Source: Bacteroidaceae bacterium (lineage in GTDB: Bacteria; Bacteroidota; Bacteroidia; Bacteroidales; Bacteroidaceae). From it: a stretch of 5,813 nucleotides of DNA. The stretch covers positions 1 through 5,813 of the forward strand of contig JAFTTD010000158.1 of NCBI GenBank assembly GCA_017466965.1. The letters run 5' to 3'. This document shows positions 1 through 4,963 of this stretch, piece after piece; the stretch's first letter is position 1; each line of letters begins with the position of its first letter. The position numbers and the translations under genes were made by a program. The notes beneath the pieces are model-generated. The model was given only the letters and a program-made list of their open reading frames with translations. It did no database searches and had not been told where the DNA came from.

Positions 1-159
1 AACACCCGTATAGGTTTGTTCAGCAAAAAAGATAGTGCCGCTTTCAAGAGTCAGGAATTCTTCTTGGGGAAAGGCATTTCCTTCCTCAACAATTTCATTC
101 CAGATTTCTATCATCGCACACAAATCTTTTTCCCCATATTTGCGTATTACTATTCCCAT
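1..159 (-). CDS. GNAT family N-acetyltransferase, N-terminal fragment (runs off the left edge)
   Basis: Reading leftward from an ATG at 159, the frame stays open for 53 codons to the window edge, so only the N-terminal third or so of the protein is visible. It opens MGIVIRKYGEKDLCAMIEIW and continues with NEIVEEGNAFPQEE. This is the usual start of GNAT acetyltransferases of the phosphinothricin/amino-acid acetyltransferase type: a first strand with R-x-x-x-x-D followed by a helix with I-W-N-E. These enzymes transfer acetyl from acetyl-CoA to an amine; the substrate cannot be told, and the acetyl-CoA binding motif (Q/R-x-x-G-x-G/A) lies outside the window. The start is well supported by AGAGGTG at 167-173, 7 nt upstream. 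The gene begins 26 nt after the stop of the cyclase-like gene, on the same strand, so the two are probably co-transcribed. Family assignment is fairly sure; function is open. Confidence 0.78.
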   Translation of the reverse strand, partial: MGIVIRKYGEKDLCAMIEIWNEIVEEGNAFPQEEFLTLESGTIFFAEQTYTGV

Positions 160-185
160 TTCTTTTCACCTCTACAAATTCTTAT

Positions 186-785
186 TTATCTCTCAACAGC
201 TATCAATACAGCCCTACATGGCGAACCATCCGCGCCCGATAAATTCAGTGGTGCGGCATTTAAAAAATAAACACCTTCTGACACCTCTAATAAACGAATT
301 CCTTCAAGCAAGATAACATTAGCACCCAAAAGAACAAGATGCACTGCCATTGGCGCATTTTGCGGTCCGATTGTCTGTGGTTCATTTCCCAGAAGCAAAA
401 TATCTGAAGATGCAAATACCTTCGCCGCCTCTAATGACACTTCTACATCACCTTTAATCAAAAGTCTCTTTGCCGCTTCTGGATTCTGTTTTTTCGCCTT
501 TTCAATTATTTCCACAGCATCATCACCAGTAACAATCCCACGATGTTCTGCCACATAAGTCATTCCCACAAATGCCTCTATGCATATCTCATCCACAGTT
601 TTTCCATCTTTAATAAAATGAAATGGTGCATCTATATGTGTACCGTTGTGCGCACACATATTAAATGCCGTCAAATTATATACCTCACCTTTTCCCATTG
701 ATTTGAGCATCTTTTTCTTTGGCGTCGGGTCATCTGGATACACTTGACAACTGAAAACTTCTTGGGAAATATCGTAGATTTTCAT
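186..785 (-). CDS. Cyclase / kynurenine formamidase-like metal-dependent hydrolase
   Basis: The protein has 199 residues, slightly short for a family usually just over 200. The signature H-x-G-T-H-x-D-x-P-x-H is complete at residues 46-56 (H46, H50, D52, H56). A later H149 and E161 sit where the family places its remaining active-site His and Glu. These residues bind one or two divalent metals, usually Zn or Mn. Known members hydrolyse N-formylkynurenine, isatin and other cyclic or amide substrates, and the name 'cyclase' is historical. No signal peptide is seen, so it is probably cytosolic. No tryptophan-breakdown gene is nearby, so calling it KynB would go beyond the evidence. The start at 785 has AGGGAGAA at 793-800. 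It leads a likely two-gene unit with the GNAT gene and has its own predicted promoter. An inverted repeat overlaps its ribosome binding site (787-817). Family confidence is high; substrate is unknown. Confidence 0.88.
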   Translation of the reverse strand: MKIYDISQEVFSCQVYPDDPTPKKKMLKSMGKGEVYNLTAFNMCAHNGTHIDAPFHFIKDGKTVDEICIEAFVGMTYVAEHRGIVTGDDAVEIIEKAKKQNPEAAKRLLIKGDVEVSLEAAKVFASSDILLLGNEPQTIGPQNAPMAVHLVLLGANVILLEGIRLLEVSEGVYFLNAAPLNLSGADGSPCRAVLIAVER

Positions 786-786
786 T

Positions 787-817
787 GATTAATTCTCCCT
801 ATAAATTGGAATTAATC
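787..817 (-). promoter_or_regulatory. Perfect 9-bp inverted repeat spanning the leader and RBS of the cyclase gene
   Basis: GATTAATTC (787-795) and GAATTAATC (809-817) are exact reverse complements separated by 13 nt. In the minus-strand transcript they would pair into a 9-bp stem with the loop CAAUUUAUAGGGA. The Shine-Dalgarno stretch GGGAGA straddles loop and stem, and the stem ends one nucleotide before the ATG. With the predicted -10 at 827-832, transcription should start near 820, so the leader is almost entirely this hairpin. As DNA, the half-site centres are 22 bp apart, about two helical turns, which would also suit a dimeric repressor just downstream of the start. The repeat is seen directly; either regulatory role is inference. 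The stem is AT-rich (two G-C pairs), so its stability is modest. Confidence 0.55.
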
Positions 818-826
818 GGTGAGTTT

Positions 827-855
827 ATTATAACATAAAATAAAATTTGATTCAG
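827..855 (-). promoter_or_regulatory. Predicted sigma-A promoter with extended -10 for the cyclase-GNAT unit
   Basis: On the minus strand, TGTTATAAT reads from 835 to 827: a consensus -10 TATAAT (832-827) preceded by the TGn extension. The best -35 at 17-bp spacing is CTGAAT (855-850), matching only three of six consensus bases, as is common when an extended -10 is present. The expected start is near 820, giving a leader of about 35 nt. It lies just past the terminator at 877-905, which fits an independent transcription unit. Confidence 0.65.
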
Positions 856-876
856 CTTGTTTTGCGTGGACAAAAG

Positions 877-905
877 AAAACTCGGCTTGTTAAAAGTCGA
901 GTTTT
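877..905 (-). terminator. Rho-independent terminator after the ECF S-component gene (palindromic)
   Basis: AAAACTCGGCTT (877-888) pairs with AAGTCGAGTTTT (894-905) across a 5-nt loop. The stem is 12 bp with one mismatched position: a G-U wobble in the + strand RNA, an A-C mismatch in the minus-strand RNA. Reading on the minus strand, the stem runs into TTTTCTTTTG, a U-rich tail suited to ending the transcript of the gene that stops at 980. No + strand gene needs it. It separates that gene from the cyclase promoter. Confidence 0.7.
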
Positions 906-979
906 ATAAGTTGCATATTTAAATCCCTATGAGAAGAGCGGTTATTCGCTGCATTTTTTATTTTGTGAAAATAATTACC

Positions 980-1609
980 TTATCTTCTTGTTCTTTTCTC
1001 TACCTGAGCTAACGCCATAAGTACTCCAAACGAAAGAACTGAACAAATAACAATCTCAAGCACACTATTGAGGCTAAGAGCTGGCAACACTACAGCCTTT
1101 ACCACATCCAATTCTACTTCACCAACTGTAACAGGAGTGTTCCCGAAAAACAGTGCCAGAAAACTTAAGAAGAACAATGTATTAAGAAAAGGTGCGGCAA
1201 TACCTGACGCAGCATAAGAAATGATTCTGGGTTTCTTAGCCTTAACATTACACAGTTTATATATTGCAGCAGCACCGAGACCACAAAGAAGTCTTGATAC
1301 AACACAAATAATAAAAGTCGGGAACGGTTTAAGAGAAAAAAGTGCGGTGCCAAAAGCATCCATTCCAAAACACTGAGCAAAACTCGTTATACCAAAAAGA
1401 AGTCCAACAACTCCGCCACCTAAATAACCAAGTTTTGCAGCAGAAACAGCCACAGGTATGCTGAGAAGTGTGATAGACAGAAATCCAATCCTAAGATATC
1501 CGATTGGAGTAAAAGACATTACAAGAGTCAAAGCAACAAGTACGGCCAAAAGTGCCATCTTATAAGTGCGATCGTTTGCGGCGCGACCTGCCGAATTAGT
1601 GTTATTCAT
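980..1609 (-). CDS. ECF transporter S-component (substrate-binding membrane subunit), substrate uncertain, possibly pantothenate-like
   Basis: A 209-residue, very hydrophobic protein with about six predicted membrane helices (roughly 17-33, 41-58, 60-80, 96-119, 128-156 and 180-203) and a basic C-terminal tail KRTRR. Helix 1 holds an AxxxA motif (A22-VLV-A26) of the kind S-components use to dock on EcfT. The pattern R40-I-G-F-L-S-I-T-L-L-S-I-P, the G-rich helix G61 to G73 with LFGITSF, and N181-S-V-L-E-I in the last helix resemble ECF S-components, closest in my memory to pantothenate-type (PanT). It would bind a vitamin and work with a shared EcfA-A'-T module encoded elsewhere, as in group II systems. 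The ATG at 1609 is chosen because GGGAGGAA precedes it; an in-frame ATG at 1675 overlaps the promoter -10 and cannot be translated from that transcript. It is a single-gene unit between two terminators. Family likely; substrate is a guess. Confidence 0.78.
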   Translation of the reverse strand: MNNTNSAGRAANDRTYKMALLAVLVALTLVMSFTPIGYLRIGFLSITLLSIPVAVSAAKLGYLGGGVVGLLFGITSFAQCFGMDAFGTALFSLKPFPTFIICVVSRLLCGLGAAAIYKLCNVKAKKPRIISYAASGIAAPFLNTLFFLSFLALFFGNTPVTVGEVELDVVKAVVLPALSLNSVLEIVICSVLSFGVLMALAQVEKRTRR

Positions 1610-1615
1610 ATTAAA

Positions 1616-1623
1616 TTCCTCCC
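1616..1623 (-). promoter_or_regulatory. Ribosome binding site that fixes the S-component start at 1609
   Basis: On the minus strand GGGAGGAA lies 6 nt before the ATG at 1609, a near-ideal Shine-Dalgarno sequence. The longer reading from 1675 would add 22 residues, has no such site, and begins upstream of the predicted transcription start. The shorter protein is therefore the better annotation. Confidence 0.85.
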
Positions 1624-1665
1624 GCTGCTGTTCAAATATAGTTAAGCTGATACAGCGCAATGTAG

Positions 1666-1694
1666 ATAGTATCATTGAGTCGGAAGAAAGTCAA
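1666..1694 (-). promoter_or_regulatory. Strong sigma-A promoter for the ECF S-component gene
   Basis: On the minus strand TTGACT (1694-1689) is followed by a 17-bp spacer and TACTAT (1671-1666), with a TGA extension just before the -10. Each hexamer has five of six consensus bases. Transcription should start near 1659, giving a leader of about 50 nt. That is too short for known vitamin riboswitches and shows only a weak 5-bp GCTGT/ACAGC pairing. Any control is therefore more likely by a protein at the promoter than by a riboswitch. Confidence 0.75.
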
Positions 1695-1725
1695 GCAAAT
1701 GTGATGCTATAACCCATCCAACACT

Positions 1726-1766
1726 AAAAAAGCCCACCATCAGCATAAAGCTGATAAGCGGGCTTT
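1726..1766 (-). terminator. Rho-independent terminator of the typA-mltG-methyltransferase-U32 operon
   Basis: The arms AAAGCCC (1729-1735) and GGGCTTT (1760-1766) pair. Inside them ATCAGC (1739-1744) and GCTGAT (1749-1754) extend the hairpin past a small internal loop, with a 4-nt apical loop. On the minus strand the stem ends in six T residues (1731-1726). It begins 17 nt after the U32 stop at 1784, so it closes the long operon before the S-component promoter at 1694. Confidence 0.88.
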
Positions 1767-1783
1767 AGTTACAAATTTTATAG

Positions 1784-3016
1784 TCAAAGTGGCTTTCTTA
1801 TCACGCTACCTGGTTTTACATAAAATGGCAATGTCATGTGTACATTCATTTTTGCATGATTGGCCCTAATCACAGAATTACCTGCATCATCACACATTCC
1901 TGTCGCAGTAACAGAAAGGATATTTTTATCAGGAGTGACAAATTCTATAATATCCCCCTCTTCAAATACACTTCTTTGAGAAATTACCACACGCCAAGCC
2001 GAGTCATCATCTGTTGCTTCGCATTCAGACACAATACCAACAAAATCTGCATCTCGCAAATAAGAAGAACTTCCGTAAACCTGTGCGCCGCGTATGCCCT
2101 CCAAGAAGAATCCTGTGCTGTAATCACGATGGCTAACCATATTAACTTCACGCAGCAGCATATCAATAATCTCCGGAGTTAATTCTCCTCCATTTTCAAT
2201 GATATCCAATGCTATGCGGTATGCTCGCACAGTAAGAGCTGTATAGAATTCGCTTTTCATTCTACCCTCTATCTTAAGAGCGTGTACGCCAGCCTTCACC
2301 ATATCAGGTAAATATGGAAGCAAACACAAATCCTTGGAATTAAACAAATAAGTACCAAACTTATCTTCTTGAATATATACAGTGTCGGTATCTCCATTAG
2401 AGCGTAAATATTCCCATCTGCATGGTTGCGCACAATCACCTCTGTTAGATGATCTACCGGTCATATAGTCGCTAAGCATGCATCTTCCTGAATATGACAT
2501 GCACATAGCGCCATGAACAAAAACCTCTAATTCAATATCGCGGCCTACATTGAATGCAATATTTTTTATTTCTTCAAATGTTAGCTCTCTGGCAAGATTT
2601 ACACGGGTAGCACCCATATTTTTCCAAACGCGGCATGTAGCACTGTTTAGATTATTGGCCTGAGTGCTCACGTGAATATCTAAATCAGGTACTTTGGCAT
2701 GAATAGCGGTAAAAGCGCCCAAGTCAGACACAATAACGCCGTGTACTCCTATTTCATAGAGCTTCTCAGCCTGTTGCACCATGCGTTCAATGTCTGTATC
2801 CCGCGGAAAAATATTAAGTGTAACATATATTTTCTTACCATGTTCATTTGCATATTCTACAGCACGACGTGTCTCTTCTAACGTAAAATTATCACAATTA
2901 GAACGAAGTCCAAATCCTGCATCGGAGCCTATATATACAGCATCTGCGCCATATTCAAAAGCCGTCATCATTTTACTATAATTACCGCCGGGAGCCAGCA
3001 ATTCAACTTTGCCCAT
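1784..3016 (-). CDS. trhP: U32 family protein, probable tRNA wobble-uridine hydroxylase (TrhP/YrrN-YrrO type)
   Basis: A 410-residue protein of the usual length for U32 'collagenase-like peptidase' proteins. It opens with VELLAPGGNYSKMMTAFEYG and GADAVYIG (TIM-barrel-like N-terminal half). It carries the family signature around residues 165-201: FVHGAMCMSYSGRC, then TGRSSNRGDCAQPCRW. Cysteines C172, C179, C195 (with C199) and C231 have spacing close to that of the four cluster-binding cysteines of UbiU-type U32 proteins, so an iron-sulfur cluster is likely. LKIEGRMKS (247-255) is also conserved. Despite the peptidase name, the E. coli and B. subtilis relatives (YegQ; YrrN/YrrO) are needed to make 5-hydroxyuridine at tRNA position 34 with prephenate. 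The neighbour supports this: the methyltransferase acting on that product ends 12 nt upstream. The start at 3016 has AAGGAAGG directly after the neighbour's stop. B. subtilis has two such genes in tandem; here there is one. The specific role is by family and context. Confidence 0.85.
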   Translation of the reverse strand: MGKVELLAPGGNYSKMMTAFEYGADAVYIGSDAGFGLRSNCDNFTLEETRRAVEYANEHGKKIYVTLNIFPRDTDIERMVQQAEKLYEIGVHGVIVSDLGAFTAIHAKVPDLDIHVSTQANNLNSATCRVWKNMGATRVNLARELTFEEIKNIAFNVGRDIELEVFVHGAMCMSYSGRCMLSDYMTGRSSNRGDCAQPCRWEYLRSNGDTDTVYIQEDKFGTYLFNSKDLCLLPYLPDMVKAGVHALKIEGRMKSEFYTALTVRAYRIALDIIENGGELTPEIIDMLLREVNMVSHRDYSTGFFLEGIRGAQVYGSSSYLRDADFVGIVSECEATDDDSAWRVVISQRSVFEEGDIIEFVTPDKNILSVTATGMCDDAGNSVIRANHAKMNVHMTLPFYVKPGSVIRKPL

Positions 3017-3028
3017 ACTAACCTTCCT

Positions 3029-3658
3029 TTATACCTTCTTAGAACCAAGTATCATTCCGTCTCCCACATCAAGAAGTACAGAAGACAACCTGTTGTCATT
3101 TAAAATTATTCTGTGAAATTCCTGCATATTTGCAATTATTGTTCTATGTTTGTGTGGAGCTGTTGCAGGATCTAATTTAGCTTTGCCATGGTATGTACAA
3201 TTATCACACAAAAGCACTCCATCCTTTTTTAGGAGTCTAAGGCAATCTTCATATATTCGAGCATACTGCCCCTTAGCTGCGTCCATAAAAACCATATCAT
3301 ATTGCATACTAAGGGCCGGTAATACCTCAAGGCAGTCACCACATATTACTCGTATATTAGATGAAAATCCACATTTTTCAATATTCTGTCTGGCTACTAC
3401 TACCATATCAGGATCAATCTCAACAGTATCAATGTGAAAAGGCGTAGCAACGCCGTCTGCCATATTTTCACAGCAAGCAGACGCCATACAGATTGCACTA
3501 TACCCTATGGCCGTACCAAGTTCTAAAATACGAACAGGTTTATGAATATGAAGCAGTACATCAATAAGGCGCTGAGAATCGGCTCTTATAATAGGAATAT
3601 ATTCTGCCTCGGCATATGTTCTGAGATTTTTAAGATAATCTTTGATATCCAATTGCAT
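3029..3658 (-). CDS. trmR: SAM-dependent O-methyltransferase, probable tRNA 5-hydroxyuridine methyltransferase (TrmR/YrrM)
   Basis: A 209-residue class I methyltransferase of the caffeoyl-CoA/catechol O-methyltransferase family. Motif I is ILELGTAIGYSA (44-55). The acidic residue that would hold the SAM ribose is E80 in TVEID, and GDCLEVLP (107-114) is the adenine-side loop. The metal-binding set of this family appears as D126 (in MDAAKGQY), D152 and N153 (in CDNC). Most relatives are annotated only as O-methyltransferase, but B. subtilis YrrM, encoded in the same mltG-U32 neighbourhood, methylates 5-hydroxyuridine to 5-methoxyuridine at tRNA position 34. The gene starts 6 nt after the mltG stop and has only a weak GAGGG very near the ATG, so translation is probably coupled to mltG. 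The family is certain; the tRNA role is inferred from homology and synteny. Confidence 0.85.
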   Translation of the reverse strand: MQLDIKDYLKNLRTYAEAEYIPIIRADSQRLIDVLLHIHKPVRILELGTAIGYSAICMASACCENMADGVATPFHIDTVEIDPDMVVVARQNIEKCGFSSNIRVICGDCLEVLPALSMQYDMVFMDAAKGQYARIYEDCLRLLKKDGVLLCDNCTYHGKAKLDPATAPHKHRTIIANMQEFHRIILNDNRLSSVLLDVGDGMILGSKKV

Positions 3659-3664
3659 CTACCC

Positions 3665-4939
3665 TCAACCGAACTGCTCTTTTGCCTTCAAATGTTCTGC
3701 ATAAGTTTGAGAGAAGATATGTGTACCTACACCATCTTTGGCATTGAGCACGAAATAATAATAAGTGTGTTCTTCCGGTTCCAGGGATGCTTTTATTGCT
3801 TGCAGGCCCGGGTTGCAAATAGGACCAGGTATGAATCCTTCGTACATGTATGTGTTGTAAGGATCATCCTCTTTTTCATTTTCCAAAGTAATATTTATCA
3901 GGTCCACGCCGTACAGCTTTTTGTATACATATCGCACAGTAGCACATGATTCCCACTTGTGGAGTGTTGTATCAGAACTGTTTACACGATTAAGGAAAAC
4001 TCTGGCAATTTTGGCACGTTCAGACTCAAGTTTTGCTTCTTTTTCAACAATAGATGCGAGTATTATTACTTCATCAACTGTAAGCCCCATAGACTCAGCA
4101 ATTGAATAATACGAAGGTAAGAATATTTCGTTGAAACGGTTGAGAAATTTATATATTACATCCTCTACGTTAGCCTGCACGTCAAATTCGTATGTGTCCG
4201 GGAAAAGATATCCATCAAGTCTGTAGTCACGATTTTCCGCTTTGGCAGGCACAAATGGATATGAGGATAAGTCAATATTATCTACTGCGTACAAGAATTC
4301 TTTTGCATCTACAACACCGTTACTTTCCAGACGTTCAGCAATCTGAAGAGTAGTAAAGCCTTCGGGGAATGTAATTTTTACAGTTTCCGGTGTACCGGAC
4401 AGAATAACCATTATTTCATCGTACGTAAGCCCTTCACAAAGTGTATATGTGCCGGCCTTGTACAGATTATCATATCCGTTGAATTTGGACAGGAATTTAT
4501 AGACAAATTCATTCTGTATCAATCCCATTTCATACAAATCAGCTGTAATTTCCTCAGAAGTAGCACCTTTTTCTATACGGAACTTCACTGCCGTATCCGG
4601 ATCAATGTAGATTGTACTCATATCTATAGGGTTGTTATATTTATCAACAAGATAGGTATAAGAAACATAGCTGGAGAAAAATACAAGAACCAGTAAAAAC
4701 ATTACAAACAAAATCATAAGAGGAATTGTAAAACGATGTTTGAGCTTCTTTTTATTTCTGGCTCTAACCTTTGAAATCATTCCTCCTTTTGTTTTTTCGG
4801 TATTGCTGTGCTTTTGAGTAACAACCTCAAACTCCTCATTTTCAGTTTCACGCACAGCCTTCTTCCTGACAGCTTCCTCTTCTTTGAATTTCTGCCCCGG
4901 CTTACGTATACCTTTTGTTTGTTTCAGTTTACCATTCAA
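3665..4939 (-). CDS. mltG: Endolytic murein transglycosylase MltG (YceG-like)
   Basis: A 424-residue protein, longer than the usual 340-380. Residues 1-68 form a highly charged, Lys/Arg/Glu-rich cytoplasmic tail. Residues 70-93 are one membrane helix, and the rest lies outside the membrane. A LysM-like subdomain covers about 118-182 (KFRIEKGATSEEI, YKAGTYTL). The catalytic domain shows LDGYLFPDTYEF (241-252), ILASIVEKEA (293-302) with the probable catalytic glutamate E299, SERAKIARVFLNRV (306-319) and YNTYMYEGFIPGPICNPG (361-378). MltG cuts nascent glycan strands near the membrane and sets strand length. Where most members have LQSD/C-A-T-x-Q-Y, this one reads LHKWESCATVRY (326-337). The reading frame begins at TTG; a TAG lies three codons upstream, so no earlier start exists. 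typA ends 24 nt upstream and the methyltransferase follows after 6 nt. Confidence 0.93.
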   Translation of the reverse strand: MNGKLKQTKGIRKPGQKFKEEEAVRKKAVRETENEEFEVVTQKHSNTEKTKGGMISKVRARNKKKLKHRFTIPLMILFVMFLLVLVFFSSYVSYTYLVDKYNNPIDMSTIYIDPDTAVKFRIEKGATSEEITADLYEMGLIQNEFVYKFLSKFNGYDNLYKAGTYTLCEGLTYDEIMVILSGTPETVKITFPEGFTTLQIAERLESNGVVDAKEFLYAVDNIDLSSYPFVPAKAENRDYRLDGYLFPDTYEFDVQANVEDVIYKFLNRFNEIFLPSYYSIAESMGLTVDEVIILASIVEKEAKLESERAKIARVFLNRVNSSDTTLHKWESCATVRYVYKKLYGVDLINITLENEKEDDPYNTYMYEGFIPGPICNPGLQAIKASLEPEEHTYYYFVLNAKDGVGTHIFSQTYAEHLKAKEQFG

Positions 4940-4953
4940 ACAACTCTACCCCC
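4937..4953 (-). promoter_or_regulatory. TTG start codon of mltG with its ribosome binding site
   Basis: The mltG frame opens with TTG (4939-4937). GGGGGT (4953-4948) lies 8 nt before it and is a usable though imperfect Shine-Dalgarno sequence. The in-frame TAG at 4948-4946 rules out an earlier start. The next ATG in frame is codon 54 (4780-4778). It would leave only about 15 residues before the membrane helix, and its AGGAGG sits just 1 nt away, too close for normal initiation. Confidence 0.7.
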
Positions 4954-4963
4954 ATGCAAAAGG

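Noticed and set aside
16..316. Two overlapping plus-strand open frames at the left end.
   Set aside because: They are antisense to the GNAT and cyclase genes, overlap each other, and show no family motif.
933..960. Possible second hairpin AGCG-GTTATT-CGCT followed by a T-rich run on the plus strand.
   Set aside because: The stem is only 4 bp, and no plus-strand gene lies upstream that would need a terminator; the rest of 906-979 shows nothing supportable.
1610..1660. Possible riboswitch in the leader of the ECF S-component gene.
   Set aside because: The leader is about 50 nt with only a weak 5-bp pairing (GCTGT/ACAGC), too short and too unstructured for a known vitamin riboswitch.
1610..1675. 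N-terminal extension of the ECF S-component from an ATG at 1675 (22 extra residues).
   Set aside because: The ATG overlaps the -10 of the predicted promoter and lacks a ribosome binding site, whereas the ATG at 1609 has GGGAGGAA at ideal spacing.
3542..3949. Plus-strand open frame of 135 codons spanning the mltG/methyltransferase junction.
   Set aside because: It lies antisense to two well-supported conserved genes, has no recognisable domain, and its composition is that of a reverse-strand shadow.
4778..4787. AGGAGG followed by ATG inside mltG (codon 54) as an alternative start.
   Set aside because: The spacing is only 1 nt, too short for normal initiation; the AGGAGG simply encodes part of the K-G-G-M stretch.
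4929..4955. A tiny ORF (MGVELFEW) whose ATG at 4955 overlaps the mltG ribosome binding site and start.
   Set aside because: It has no Shine-Dalgarno sequence of its own and only eight codons; a chance ORF is the simpler explanation.
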